Assembly: GCA_016706845.1 (NCBI GenBank)
Contig: JADJIV010000022.1
Coordinates: forward strand, 1 to 64,000
Reading direction: 5' to 3'
DNA length: 64,000 nt
Origin: PNOJ01 sp016706845
Lineage (GTDB): Bacteria; Krumholzibacteriota; Krumholzibacteriia; LZORAL124-64-63
Part shown: positions 55,026 through 64,000 of the stretch, one piece after another
Layout of the letters: each line of letters opens with the position of its first letter
How positions within the stretch are numbered: the first letter of the stretch is position 1
Made by a program: the position numbers and the translations under genes
The notes under the pieces: model-generated
The model's input: only the letters and a program-made list of their open reading frames with translations
Databases searched by the model: none
What the model was told of the DNA's origin: nothing

Positions 55026-57722
55026 CTACTGGACCAACCCCCGCTTCCAGTCCGTCACCAGGTGCAGATACGAGACCTCGGAGCGGAAGGAGGGGTCGGC
55101 CCCCGTCTGGAGGATCCGCTTCCCGTCCGGGTGCAGGTCGTAATAGCTGCCGCCGGCATCGGGGGAGGCGACCTTCTGCGTCCGGCGGAACTTGCCCACG
55201 CGGAAGGTCTGGCCGGCGCCGTCGACGTCGTAGGCGTGGAGATCGCCGCTGAACCGGACGACCCACAGCTCGGTGCCGTCGCGGCTCCACTTCGGGTAGA
55301 CGGCGCCGTCGCTGGTGACCTGCCACTTGCGCGCGCCGCCGGTCGCGGGGATCACGAAGATGTCCCAGCCGGCGGCGCTCTCGGTGTGGTAGGCGATCCA
55401 GCGGTTGTCGGGCGAGTACACGCCGCCGCCCAGGTTGGTCCCGGCCGCCGTCGCCAGGGTCGTCATCGCGCCGCCGGCGTCCAGGGACAGCCGCCGCAGC
55501 TCGAACTTCCCGTCCTCGCGCTCGAAGTCCAGCAGGACGGCGCGGTCCCCCGCCGCCACGCCGGTGACCGCGATCTCGCGCGCCGCCTCCAGCAGGACGG
55601 CGGCGCCGCCCTGCCCCTCCACGGGCTGCTGCATGATGCGGAAGCTCCCGCCCTCCTTGGACTCGTAGAACACGGACTCCCCCGTCGGCGACCAGCAGGC
55701 CCGGATCTCGTCGCCGGGCGCGAACGTGAACCGCGTCCGCAGGCCCGTCTCCAGGTCGACGAGCCACAGGTCGGTGCCCTCGTTCGAGGCGTTGCGCACC
55801 TCGACGACCGCGCGCTTCCCGTCCGGGGCGATCGCCGGGTGGTAGATCTGGCCGAGATCGCCCAGGGGCTGCGAGCTGCCGTCCTCGATGTCCGTCCACG
55901 ACAGCACCTGGCTGGCCTCGGCCGAGGCCCCCGTCTGGAAGGCCAGCATGCCCATCGGCGAGGGGCTGAACAGCCCGACCACCGCCCCCTGCAGGGTCAG
56001 GATGTTGTCCACCAGCGGCGCGCCGCCCGCGGTCGCGCTCTTCTGGTCGGGCGTGAAGGGCGTCGCCATCAGCACGTTCTCGCGCACCGTCAGCAGGTAG
56101 CCGTCGACGTAGTCCGCGTGGGCCTGCGACGTCGCGATGATCCGCGGGACGACGGTCGTGTCCAGGTTCGCCAGGAACACGGTGTTGTCCTGATCGCTGC
56201 TGGTCGAGCGTCCGATGAAGAGGAACTCCCGGCCACCGGGCAGGAACCGGGGATGCCGGTGGGAGTTGTGGTCAGGGCCGACGGCGGTGATCCGGACCGG
56301 CTCGCCGCCGATCTCCGGCACCCTGAAGATGCCGGTGTCGGCCCCGCGGGCGAAGATGATGTCGCCGCGATCGTTCCAGGAGCCGCCCTTGACGTTGTCC
56401 GCCGTGCAGAGGGTGACCGGCGGCCCGCCGGCCACGGCGATCTTCTTGAGCTTCTTGCCGTCCGCGTCGAAGAAGCCGATGAACCTGTCGTCGGGGGACC
56501 AGAACGGGTACGCGGCGCTCTCGGTCCCGGACAGGGCGACGGACTCGCCCTGGTCGAGGTGCCGCAGGTACAGACGGGTCACGCCGTCGGCGTCGGTGGC
56601 GGTGAACGCCAGCATCGTGCCGTCGGGAGACAGGGCCGCCGGACCCGGGTTCGTGGAGTTGAGTTCGTAGTCGGTGATCCCCGGCGGGGGGATCATGGCG
56701 TGCAGGACCGGCGCCGGCGCCGGCCGGGCCAGCACCTTCCAGCCCACCAGCGTGCCCGCCAGCAGGCCCGCGACCGCCAGGCCCGCCAGCAGGAGCGCCG
56801 GCGTCCGGGCGCGGGCGGGCTCGCCGGACGAGGCCGTCAGCCCCAGGTGCGAGAAGCTCAGGTGCGAGCCGCTGGCGTCGCCGTCCTGCAGGAAGATGCG
56901 GGCCTCACCGATGTCGCGCAGCCGCTGCTTGGGATTGCGCTCCAGGCAGCGCTCGATCAGCCGGCACAGGGCCGGCGCCTCGGCGACCGGCAGGGTATCC
57001 CACTCCGGTTCGGCGCGCAGCACCGCGGCCAGCGTGTCGCTGGTGGTCTCGCCGAGGAAGAGCCGCTTGCCCGTCAGCATCTCGAACAGGATCACCCCGA
57101 ACGCCCAGATGTCGGCGCGCCGGTCCACGCTGCCGCCGCGGGCCTGCTCCGGGCTCATGTAGGCGGCCGTGCCCAGGATGGCGCCCGCCTGACTCAGAGC
57201 GGCGGTGATGGTGGGCGTCATCGACGACTCGCTCTGACGGGCGCCGTCGCCGAACCAGGCCTGGGCCAGGCCGAAGTCCAGGATCTTGATCTCGCCCTCG
57301 GTGGTCTCCATGATGTTGGCCGGCTTGAGGTCGCGGTGCACGATGCCGTTCTCGTGAGCCGCTTCCAGGCCCGCGGCGATCTGGCGGGCGATGTTCAGGG
57401 CCTCGGCGATCGGCACGGGACCCGCGCTCATCCGCTCGGTCAGCTCGGAGCCCGACACCAGTTCCATCACCAGGAAGCGCAACCCATCCGCCTCCTCGAA
57501 GCCGTAGACCGAGGCCACGTTGGGGTGCTGCAGGCTGGCCAGGGCGCGCGCCTCGCGCTGGAAGCGGGCTTCGCGCTCCGGATCGCCGTTCAGCTCGACC
57601 GGGAGGATCTTGATGGCCACGTCGCGGCCCAGCTTGGTGTCCCGGGCGCAGAAGACCTCGCCCATGCCGCCCTTGCCGAGCAGGCTCTTGATCTCATAGT
57701 GCAGCAATGACTTGCCGATCAT
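55026..57722 (-). CDS. Membrane Ser/Thr protein kinase with beta-propeller sensor domain
   Basis: 898 residues. Kinase domain at 1-275 with LGKGGMGEVF (Gly loop), VAIKIL (Lys), HRDLKPANIM (catalytic loop), DFGLA (Mg site) and GTAAYMSPEQARG (activation loop). A membrane helix follows (ALLLAGLAVAGLLAGTLVGW), then an outside region of PD40/WD40-like repeats (ALSPDGTMLAFTATDADG, PFWSPDDRFIGFFD, YPKWSRDGTELWVV) forming one or two propellers. This layout is common in Planctomycetes, Acidobacteria and FCB candidate phyla; the signal is unknown. AGAGGGAC precedes the ATG. It is flanked by nhaA and the nhaA remnant. Confidence 0.93.
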   Translation of the reverse strand: MIGKSLLHYEIKSLLGKGGMGEVFCARDTKLGRDVAIKILPVELNGDPEREARFQREARALASLQHPNVASVYGFEEADGLRFLVMELVSGSELTERMSAGPVPIAEALNIARQIAAGLEAAHENGIVHRDLKPANIMETTEGEIKILDFGLAQAWFGDGARQSESSMTPTITAALSQAGAILGTAAYMSPEQARGGSVDRRADIWAFGVILFEMLTGKRLFLGETTSDTLAAVLRAEPEWDTLPVAEAPALCRLIERCLERNPKQRLRDIGEARIFLQDGDASGSHLSFSHLGLTASSGEPARARTPALLLAGLAVAGLLAGTLVGWKVLARPAPAPVLHAMIPPPGITDYELNSTNPGPAALSPDGTMLAFTATDADGVTRLYLRHLDQGESVALSGTESAAYPFWSPDDRFIGFFDADGKKLKKIAVAGGPPVTLCTADNVKGGSWNDRGDIIFARGADTGIFRVPEIGGEPVRITAVGPDHNSHRHPRFLPGGREFLFIGRSTSSDQDNTVFLANLDTTVVPRIIATSQAHADYVDGYLLTVRENVLMATPFTPDQKSATAGGAPLVDNILTLQGAVVGLFSPSPMGMLAFQTGASAEASQVLSWTDIEDGSSQPLGDLGQIYHPAIAPDGKRAVVEVRNASNEGTDLWLVDLETGLRTRFTFAPGDEIRACWSPTGESVFYESKEGGSFRIMQQPVEGQGGAAVLLEAAREIAVTGVAAGDRAVLLDFEREDGKFELRRLSLDAGGAMTTLATAAGTNLGGGVYSPDNRWIAYHTESAAGWDIFVIPATGGARKWQVTSDGAVYPKWSRDGTELWVVRFSGDLHAYDVDGAGQTFRVGKFRRTQKVASPDAGGSYYDLHPDGKRILQTGADPSFRSEVSYLHLVTDWKRGLVQ

Positions 57723-57776
57723 GTCGTCCCTCTTGGTTCGGGATCCCGCAGCATATCACCGTGATTGGGTTATTTA

Positions 57777-57800
57777 GGATATATTCAATCCTGTATATCC
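57777..57800. promoter_or_regulatory. Inverted repeat upstream of the kinase gene
   Basis: GGATATA (57777-57783) and TATATCC (57794-57800) with a 10-base gap. It lies 55 to 78 bases upstream of the kinase ATG in an AT-rich pocket and could be an operator. Confidence 0.4.
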
Positions 57801-57826
57801 GCTCTCATTGGCGGTCGGTGACCGTG

Positions 57827-57861
<35 letters not shown>

Positions 57862-57930
57862 ATGGCCATGCAGCAAAATCAAAACTGCGACTTTCAATTT
57901 TTCACACAGCGCCGGGCGCCCCCTCTGCTG

Positions 57931-59154
57931 TCAGGCGGAGCGCGTCGCCGCGCGCAACACGAAGTAGCCGGCCACTCCGGACACCAGCGACCCGACCAGG
58001 ATGCCGAGGCGCTCGAGCCCCCGGAACGACGCACCGTCCTGCTCGAAGGCCAGCGAGGCGATGAACAGGCTCATCGTGAAGCCGATGCCGCACAGCAGGG
58101 CGATGCCGAACATCTGCCGCCAGCCGGCGCCGTCGGGCAGCGAGGCGAGACCGGCGCGCGTCGCCAGCCAGCTGAACGACAGCACGCCGGCCAGCTTCCC
58201 GAACAGCAGGCCGGCCGCGATCCCCAGCGGCACGGGGTGGACCATGTCGGCGGGCGCGAGGCCCGCGAGCGGGACGCCGGCGTTGGCGAAGGCGAACACG
58301 GGCAGGACGCCGTAGGCCACCCAGGGGTGCAGCGCGTGCTCGAGATGGCGCAGGGGCGGCTCGGCGCCCGGCGTCCGTCCGGGCCGCGACGATGCGCGCA
58401 GCGGGATGGCCATCGCCAGCACGACCCCCGCCAGCGTCGCGTGCACGCCGGACTTCAGGACCGCCACCCACAGCGGGATGCCGACCAGGATGTAGGCGGC
58501 GGGCCTCATCACGCCCAGCCGGTTCAGCGCGACCAGGACGAGGATCAGACCGCCCGCGACGCCCAGCGACAGCGCGGACAGTTCGGCCGTGTAGAACAGG
58601 GCGATCACGATGATGGCCCCGAGATCGTCGAAGATCGCGACGCTCAGCAGGAAGGCCTTCAGCGCGACCGGCACCCGCCGGCCCAGCAGCGACAGGACGC
58701 CCAGCGCAAACGCGATGTCCGTCGCGGTCGGGATGGCCCACCCCTTCATCGCCGCGGGATCGCTCCGGTTCAGCGCCATGTAGATGAGCGCCGGCATCAG
58801 CATGCCGCCCGCCGCGGCGAAGGCCGGCAGGCTCGCGCGCCGCGGGCTCGACAGGTGCCCCTCCAGCACCTCGCGCTTCAGCTCCAGGCCGACGAGGAAG
58901 AAGAACACCGCCATCAGGCCGTCGTTGATCCACAGCAGCAGCGGCTTGGCGATCTTGAAGGTGCCGGCGCTGACCGCCAGCGGGAGGTCCAGCAGCGCGG
59001 CGTAGCGGCCGGCGAGCGGCGAATTGCCGACCACGAGCGCCAGCAGGGTCGCCGCCATGAGGATCAGGCCGCCGGCGGACTCCAACTGCAGGAAGTCCTG
59101 GAGCGGCTGCAGGAGGCCGTCGCGAAGCGGCGGTGTTCCGGGCTTCCGGGACAT
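57931..59154 (-). CDS. nhaA: Na+/H+ antiporter NhaA
   Basis: 407 residues, about 12 helices. LESAGGLILMAATLLALVVG at the start, FFFLVGLELKREVLEG, PTATDIAFALGVLSLLG, and the ion-binding aspartate pair in SVAIFDDLGAIIVIALFY; late helices FGIALLCGIGFTMSLFIASL. It exports sodium in exchange for protons and keeps pH balance. GGAAGGA precedes the ATG. The extreme 3' end exists as a second damaged copy at 54919-54962. Confidence 0.95.
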   Translation of the reverse strand: MSRKPGTPPLRDGLLQPLQDFLQLESAGGLILMAATLLALVVGNSPLAGRYAALLDLPLAVSAGTFKIAKPLLLWINDGLMAVFFFLVGLELKREVLEGHLSSPRRASLPAFAAAGGMLMPALIYMALNRSDPAAMKGWAIPTATDIAFALGVLSLLGRRVPVALKAFLLSVAIFDDLGAIIVIALFYTAELSALSLGVAGGLILVLVALNRLGVMRPAAYILVGIPLWVAVLKSGVHATLAGVVLAMAIPLRASSRPGRTPGAEPPLRHLEHALHPWVAYGVLPVFAFANAGVPLAGLAPADMVHPVPLGIAAGLLFGKLAGVLSFSWLATRAGLASLPDGAGWRQMFGIALLCGIGFTMSLFIASLAFEQDGASFRGLERLGILVGSLVSGVAGYFVLRAATRSA

Positions 59155-59262
59155 GGGCTGGTCCTTCCGATGGCGATCGTTCCAGGCCCGGATACATTAA
59201 CCCCGGACCGGACATCATCGCCACGATCGCGGCGCGTCCACGGCCCGAACGGGACAGGCCGC

Positions 59263-60384
59263 CTACCCCCTCGCCCCCTCCCGCCGGAACGCCAGCACCG
59301 CCCCCCCGAACGCCGCCGCCCCCATCCCCAGCAGCGTCAGCAGCTCGCCGCGCAGGTCCGCGAGGCCCGCGCCGCGCAGCAGCACGCCCCGCACGATGTC
59401 CATGAAGTACCGCATCGGATTCACGCGCGTCATCCACTGCGCCCACTGCGGCATGTTGTCGACGGGGAAGAAGAACCCGCTGAGCATGATGGCGAACACC
59501 AGGAAGAACCAGACCGTGAACATCGCCTGCTGCTGCGTGTTCGAGGCCGCCGAGGCCAGCAGGCCCAGGCCCAGGGTCACCAGCAGGTAGGCCAGCACGC
59601 CCAGCAGCAGCACCCACGGCGAGCCCAGCATCGGCACGTGGAACCACAGGCGCGCGAACGTCGTGGCCAGCGCCAGGTCCACCAGCGCGATCAGCCCGAA
59701 CGGCAGCGTCTTGCCCACCACGTACTGCAGCGGCGTCAGCGGCGTGACCAGGACCTGGTCGAGGGTGCCCAGCTCCTTCTCCCGCACCACGGCCATGCCG
59801 GTGGCCAGGGCGGAGATGATCGTCACCAGCATGACGATCACCCCGGGCACCATGAACAGGCGGCTCTCCAGCTCGGGATTGTAGAGGAACCTCACGACGG
59901 CCTCGACCCGGGGCGCCGGGGCGCCCGCGCCCGCCTGCGCCGCCGCGTAGCGCGTCGCCTCCTGCATCACGACGGTCCCGGCGTAGCCGGCGCCGCGGCC
60001 GGCGAGGCTGCTGTTGGTCCCGTCGACGTCGATGCCCAGCGAGGGCGCGCGCCCGGCCAGGGCGTCGCGCTCGAAGCCCGCCGGCACGCGCACCGCCAGG
60101 TCGCAGGCCCCGGCCCGCAGCAGGGAATCCAGCTCGTCGCCGTCGCGGGCCGCGGGCCCCGGCACGAAGACGTCCGAGGCAGGGAAGGCGTCCATGACGG
60201 CGCGGCTCAGCGCGGTGCGGTCCTCGTCCAGCGTGGCGACGCGCACGTTGCGCAGGTCGTTGTTCAGCGCGTACGAGAGCACCAGCAGCTGGAAGATCGG
60301 CAGCGCGAACACGACCCGCAGCAGGGCGGTGTCGCGCCGCAGCTGCAGGAACTCCTTGCGCACCAGGCATCGCAGCGCTCTCAC
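59263..60384 (-). CDS. ABC-2 type exporter permease (YbhR-like)
   Basis: 373 residues, GTG start. N-terminal helix (LLRVVFALPIFQLLVLSYAL), a large outside domain (about 30-170), then five helices including MVLVTIISALATGMAVVRE with the coupling motif EKELGTLDQVLVTPL, and FFLVFAIMLSGFFFPVDNMP. This is the ABC2_membrane_3 pattern. It lies 4 bases after the partner permease and is the last gene of the exporter operon. Confidence 0.9.
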   Translation of the reverse strand: MRALRCLVRKEFLQLRRDTALLRVVFALPIFQLLVLSYALNNDLRNVRVATLDEDRTALSRAVMDAFPASDVFVPGPAARDGDELDSLLRAGACDLAVRVPAGFERDALAGRAPSLGIDVDGTNSSLAGRGAGYAGTVVMQEATRYAAAQAGAGAPAPRVEAVVRFLYNPELESRLFMVPGVIVMLVTIISALATGMAVVREKELGTLDQVLVTPLTPLQYVVGKTLPFGLIALVDLALATTFARLWFHVPMLGSPWVLLLGVLAYLLVTLGLGLLASAASNTQQQAMFTVWFFLVFAIMLSGFFFPVDNMPQWAQWMTRVNPMRYFMDIVRGVLLRGAGLADLRGELLTLLGMGAAAFGGAVLAFRREGARG

Positions 60385-60388
60385 GCGT

Positions 60389-61485
60389 TCACTCCAGTCT
60401 GAGGCGGAAGCTGCGGACCGCGAGGGTCAGCAGCACCGCCGCCATGACGACCAGCGCCGCGGTCTGCAGCGGGAACCAGCTCTGGCCCTTCAGCATGATG
60501 CCGCGCAGCACCACCAGGAAGTGCGTGGCCGGCAGCAGGCGGCAGACGACCTGCAACGGCCCCGGCATGCTGGCGATCGGGAACACGAAGCCCGACAGGA
60601 TCATCGTCGGCAGCATGGTGACCATCAGCGCGGCCATCATCGCCACGCGCAGGCTCGGCGAGCGGGCCGAGATCAGCAGCCCCAGCGACAGCGCGATGAC
60701 GATGAACAGCAGGCAGTAGGCGGCCAGCAGCCACCAGGAGCCGGCCATCGGCACGCCGAAGACCCACTTGCCGGCCAGCAGCACCATCGTGCAGACCAGC
60801 GCGCCCAGCGCCACGTAGGGCAGCACCTTGCCCGCGATCACCTGCGCCGGCGTCACCGGCGTCGTCAGGATCTGCTCGAGGGTGCCGGTCTCCTTCTCGC
60901 GCGTGATGGCGATGCTGGTCAAGAGCGCGCAGATCATCATCAGCACCAGCGCCACCAGGCCCGGCACCACGAAGCGCGCGCTGACCAGTTCGGGGTTGAA
61001 CCAGACCCGCGTGCGGGCGTCGAAGGGGGCCGCGAGGCCCGCCTCGCGCAGCAGGTCCCGGTTGACCAGCGCGACCACGGCCTGCAGGTAGTTGGCGACC
61101 GTGGCCGCGGTCGAGGCGTCGGCGCCGTCGACCAGGACCTGGACCCGCGCCTCGCCGCGCGCGAGGTCCCCGCCGTAGCCGCGCGGCACCACCAGCGCGG
61201 CCTGCAGGCGCCCCTGTCGGAAGCCGGCCTCGATCGCCTCGCGCCGTCCAGGCGCTCCGCCGCGACGATGAAGCCGCTGGAGGTCATCGCGCGCACCAGC
61301 TCGCGGCTGCGGTCGCTGCGGTCGAGATCGAGCACGCCCACCTTCAGGTCGCGCAGCTCCATGTCGATGACCGCGCCGTAGAGCAGCACCATCGTCAGGG
61401 GCATCAGCAGCGCCACGGCCAGGCTGCGCCGGTCGCGCAGGATGTGCAGGAACTCCTTGCCGGCCATCGCCAGGATCCGGTTCAT
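60389..61485 (-). CDS. ABC-2 type exporter permease (YbhS-like), one apparent frameshift
   Basis: About 365 residues joined across a shift near 61238-61245 (RLDG to EAIEAGFRQGRLQAALVVP). The start MNRILAMAGKEFLHILRD and helix LAVALLMPLTMVLLYGAVID are typical, and the rest parallels the partner permease: VLMMICALLTSIAITRE, KETGTLEQILTTPV, LPTMILSGFVFPIASMP. The ATG overlaps the ATPase stop codon (ATGA). The two permeases would form a heterodimeric channel. Confidence 0.88.
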
Positions 61486-62210
61486 GCGTCCACCAGCCTC
61501 AGGAAGACATCCTGCATGTCGGCGCCTCCGGTGCGGGCCTTCAGGCCCGACGGGGTGTCCAGGGCCACGATCCCGCCCTGGACCATGATCGAGACGCGGC
61601 CGCAGTACTCGGCCTCGTCCATGTAGTGCGTGGTGACGAAGACCGTGACCCCGGCCGCGGCCTGCTCGTAGATCAGGTCCCAGAAGCCGCGCCGCGCGAC
61701 GGGGTCCACGCCGCCGGTGGGCTCGTCCAGGAACAGCACCCGCGGGCGGTGGGCCAGGGCGCAGCCCAGCGACAGCCGCTGCTTGTAGCCCAGGGGCAGC
61801 GAGCCGGTCAGCCGGCCGCGCTCGGCGTCGAGGCCCAGCCGCGGCAGCAGCTCGTCGGCCCGCGCCGCCAGTTCCGCGCGCCCGAGCCCGTACACGCCGC
61901 CGAAGAATTGCAGGTTCTCCAGCACCGTCAGGTCCTCGTAGAGGCTGAAGCGCTGGCTCATGTAGCCGATGCGCCGCTTGAGCGCCGCGGTGTCGCGCCC
62001 CACGCGGCAGCCGGCGACGCGGGCCTCGCCCCCGCTGGGCGGCAGCAGCCCGCAGAGCATGCGGATCGCCGTGGTCTTGCCGGCGCCGTTGGCGCCCAGG
62101 AAGCCGAAGATCTCGCCGGGCATGACGTCCAGATCGAGCGACGCGACGGCCGTGAAGTCGCCGAAGCGCCGCGTCAGCCCGCGGGCGAACACCGCCGCCT
62201 CCCCGCTCAC
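61482..62210 (-). CDS. ABC transporter ATP-binding protein with degenerate signature motif
   Basis: 242 residues. Walker A GANGAGKTTAIRML, Q-loop YMSQRFSLYEDLTV, Walker B VLFLDEPTGGVDP and the switch histidine in TTHYMDEAEY are intact. The signature motif, normally LSGGQ, reads SLPLGYKQR. It pairs with the ATPase encoded just upstream, which has the reverse set of changes. Corresponds to one half of the fused E. coli YbhF. Coupled by four-base overlaps on both sides. Confidence 0.93.
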   Translation of the reverse strand: MSGEAAVFARGLTRRFGDFTAVASLDLDVMPGEIFGFLGANGAGKTTAIRMLCGLLPPSGGEARVAGCRVGRDTAALKRRIGYMSQRFSLYEDLTVLENLQFFGGVYGLGRAELAARADELLPRLGLDAERGRLTGSLPLGYKQRLSLGCALAHRPRVLFLDEPTGGVDPVARRGFWDLIYEQAAAGVTVFVTTHYMDEAEYCGRVSIMVQGGIVALDTPSGLKARTGGADMQDVFLRLVDA

Positions 62211-63160
62211 GGCGTCGCCTCCCCGCCGGCGGGCGCCGCCATCAGCTCCACGAACGCGTCCTCGATGCCCGGCGCGACCGGGTGCAGCCCGACGTCGAGG
62301 CCCTCCAGCAGCCGCGCGACCGCCTCGGCCTGCGCCGCGTCGTCGTGCACCACGTGCAGCCGGTCGCCGTAGCGGTGGACCTTCACGCCCGGCCGGGGCG
62401 CGGCCGCCAGGCGCGCCAGGGCTTCGGGCAGACCCGCGCCGCGCACCTCCAGCAGGCGGCGAGGGAAGGCCGCCGCCACTTCGTCCGGGGTCCCGCGGGC
62501 GATGGCCCGGCCCTCGTGCATCAGCACGACGTCGTCGCAGAGGCCGGCCTCGTCCATGTACGGGGTGCTGACCAGCAGGGCGAGGCCGCGGCCGGCCAGC
62601 TCGCGCAGGATGCGCCAGAACTCGCGCCGGCTGACCGGGTCGACGCCGGTGGTGGGCTCGTCGAGCACCAGCACCTCGGGGGTGTGGATCAGCGTGCAGC
62701 TGAGGGCCAGCTTCTGCTTCATGCCGCCCGACAGCTGGCCCGCGCGGCGCCCGCGGAACGGGCCGAGCCGGCTGAACTCCATCAGCTCGGCCTCGCGGCG
62801 CACCCGCTCGGCCGCCGGCACGCCGTAGAGGTCGGCGAAGAAGCGCAGGTTCTCCGCGACGGTCAGGTCCGGGTAGAGGCTGAAGCGCTGGGGCATGTAG
62901 CCGAGCCGCTCGCGCACGGCGCGGGGCTCGCGCGCGCTGTCGCGACCGAGCACGCGCACGAAGCCGGCGTCGGGCCGCAGCAGGCCGCAGATGATGCGCA
63001 TGGTCGTGGTCTTGCCGGCGCCGTCGGGGCCGATCAGACCGCAGATGCGCCCGGACGCCACGGCGAGGTCCAGGCCGCGGACCGCGGACCGCGCCCCGTA
63101 ACCCTTGTGCAGGCCCTCGACCAGGATGGCGGGGGCGCTCTTGCCGGCCGGTCCCGTCAC
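62207..63160 (-). CDS. ABC transporter ATP-binding protein lacking the switch histidine
   Basis: 317 residues, GTG start overlapping the adaptor stop (GTGA). Walker A GPDGAGKTTTMRII, Q-loop YMPQRFSLYPDLTV, canonical signature QLSGGMKQKL and Walker B VLVLDEPTTGVDP. The H-loop reads STPYMDEA, with Pro where His normally sits. The last 80 residues form an extra domain (LEVRGAGLPEALARLAAAPR...) known from multidrug-type ATPases. It represents the other half of YbhF as a free subunit. Confidence 0.93.
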   Translation of the reverse strand: MTGPAGKSAPAILVEGLHKGYGARSAVRGLDLAVASGRICGLIGPDGAGKTTTMRIICGLLRPDAGFVRVLGRDSAREPRAVRERLGYMPQRFSLYPDLTVAENLRFFADLYGVPAAERVRREAELMEFSRLGPFRGRRAGQLSGGMKQKLALSCTLIHTPEVLVLDEPTTGVDPVSRREFWRILRELAGRGLALLVSTPYMDEAGLCDDVVLMHEGRAIARGTPDEVAAAFPRRLLEVRGAGLPEALARLAAAPRPGVKVHRYGDRLHVVHDDAAQAEAVARLLEGLDVGLHPVAPGIEDAFVELMAAPAGGEATP

Positions 63161-64000
63161 GGCAGGCGCGCTTCCGCCGGCATGCCGACGTGCAGCCGGC
63201 CGTCGGGATTGGCGACGCTCAGCTTGACGGCGTGCACGAGCTGGGCGCGGGCGTTGCGGGTCTGCGCGTTCTTGGGCGTGAACTCCGCCTCCTCGCTGAT
63301 CCAGGCGACGCGGCCGGCGAAGGCCTCGCCGGGCAGCGCGTCCACGCTGACCGGCAGCTCCTGCCCCAGGCGCACGCGGGCCAGGTCCGGCGCCTCGAGG
63401 AAGACCCGCAGTTCGAGGCGCGTGAGGTCGGCTAGCCGCAGCGCCGTGCGGCCGGCGGCGGCCACCTCGCCGGGCTCCAGGCTGCGCGTCAGCACCGTGC
63501 CTTCCAGCGGGGACAGCAGCACGCCCTCGCGCAGCTGGCGGTCCAGGACCGCCAGGCCCGCCTCGAGGCGCACCGTCTCGGCGTCCAGGGCGGCGATGCG
63601 TGCGCGGGCCCCCTCGATGCGGTCGTCGGCCACGTCGCGCTGGGCGGCGAGGTCGTCGACGCGCTGGCGCGTGGCGCTGCCCTGCGCCAGCAGCGCCTCG
63701 GCGCGCTCGAGCGTGGTCGCCGCGAGCGCGCGCTGGCGGCGGGTCTGCTCCAGGTCGGCCGTCGCGGCGCGCCGCTCGGCCTGCAGGCTCTCGCGGCGGG
63801 CGGCGGTCTCGGCGCGCTGCAGGGCGATCAGCTCGGTGTCCAGGACCACCAGCGTGTCGCCGCGCGCGACGAGCTGCCCCTCCGTGCAGTTGACGGCCAG
63901 CGCGCGCCCGGCGATCACCGGCGCGACGTCGACGACCGTGGCTTCGAAGGTGCCGGACGGATCGGGCAGCGGCTTGCCGCCGCAGCCGGCCAGCGCGGCG
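63157..64000 (-). CDS. HlyD/YbhG-like membrane-fusion lipoprotein (5' end outside window)
   Basis: About 281 residues are visible; only the first part of the signal peptide is missing. A lipobox (AALAGCGG) lies at the right edge. The lipoyl-like half (PVIAGRALAVNCTEGQLVAR), a long coiled-coil hairpin rich in Ala, Arg and Glu (RRESLQAERRAATADLEQTR), the second lipoyl half (LSPLEGTVLTRSLEPGEV) and a beta-barrel (LELRVFLEAPDLARVRLGQE) follow. It bridges the inner-membrane exporter to an outer-membrane channel. First gene of the YbhGFSR-type operon. Confidence 0.9.
   Translation of the reverse strand, partial: AALAGCGGKPLPDPSGTFEATVVDVAPVIAGRALAVNCTEGQLVARGDTLVVLDTELIALQRAETAARRESLQAERRAATADLEQTRRQRALAATTLERAEALLAQGSATRQRVDDLAAQRDVADDRIEGARARIAALDAETVRLEAGLAVLDRQLREGVLLSPLEGTVLTRSLEPGEVAAAGRTALRLADLTRLELRVFLEAPDLARVRLGQELPVSVDALPGEAFAGRVAWISEEAEFTPKNAQTRNARAQLVHAVKLSVANPDGRLHVGMPAEARLP

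Overview
This is a GC-rich bacterial chromosome window with tightly packed genes and a Gram-negative cell plan. It has a TonB-dependent receptor, a PorV-like barrel, an OmpA-type lipoprotein, several lipobox proteins, MotAB and NhaA. Secreted proteins end in FlgD/T9SS-like beta modules (PNPFNP-type starts, GVYF-type ends), and bacterial topoisomerase VI is present. Together these suggest an uncultured FCB-group lineage such as the Eiseniibacteriota or Krumholzibacteriota; this placement is inference. No rRNA, tRNA, CRISPR array, insertion sequence or prophage was seen.

Layout. 1-2477: end of an O-antigen ligase-like gene, a degenerate CpsD-like tyrosine kinase on the minus strand, and a secreted protein. 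2594-8589: topoisomerase VI B and A with an M32 carboxypeptidase between them, then an M48 lipoprotein and a Nudix protein. 8616-16737: a DNRLRE-type secreted protein, a methyltransferase, malate dehydrogenase with a lysine-rich tail, a multidomain M14 carboxypeptidase, CDGSH and YceI proteins, and glutamate dehydrogenase. 16903-19630: an ECF sigma factor coupled to a membrane VWA protein. 39380 down to 19710 (minus): about 15 co-directional genes. It opens with a five-gene coupled surface operon (FlgD-tailed protein, lipoprotein, TonB receptor, PorV-like, beta-propeller lipoprotein). Nucleoside salvage (deoxynucleoside kinase, adenosine deaminase, PNP), a zinc peptidase, TpiA, M16 and M1 peptidases, an OmpA lipoprotein and PepD follow. 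39602-49549: SGNH protein, MFS transporter, two APC permeases, MotAB behind a sigma-28-like promoter, DedA and a GH13 amylase. 49584-54855: a PNGase F-like amidase, a frame-broken propeller protein and a laminin-B-like protein. 55026-59154: Ser/Thr kinase and NhaA. 59263-64000: an unfused YbhGFSR-type exporter.

Points that stand out. Three otherwise unrelated secreted proteins end in the same short tail, W-[GS]-x-[IV]-K-x-x-Y-(G)-R, a candidate undescribed sorting or anchoring tag that coexists with FlgD/T9SS-like C-termini. The two exporter ATPases have complementary defects. The surface operon runs without a visible break into nucleoside salvage genes. Adenosine deaminase lacks one zinc histidine and the CpsD-like kinase lacks the Walker lysine.

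Quality caution. At least 15 genes carry apparent single-base frameshifts, often near G/C runs, and there is a 32-base G run. Uncorrected sequencing indels are the simplest explanation, so broken genes are given as whole genes with the shift marked, except where shifts cluster (51840-53040).
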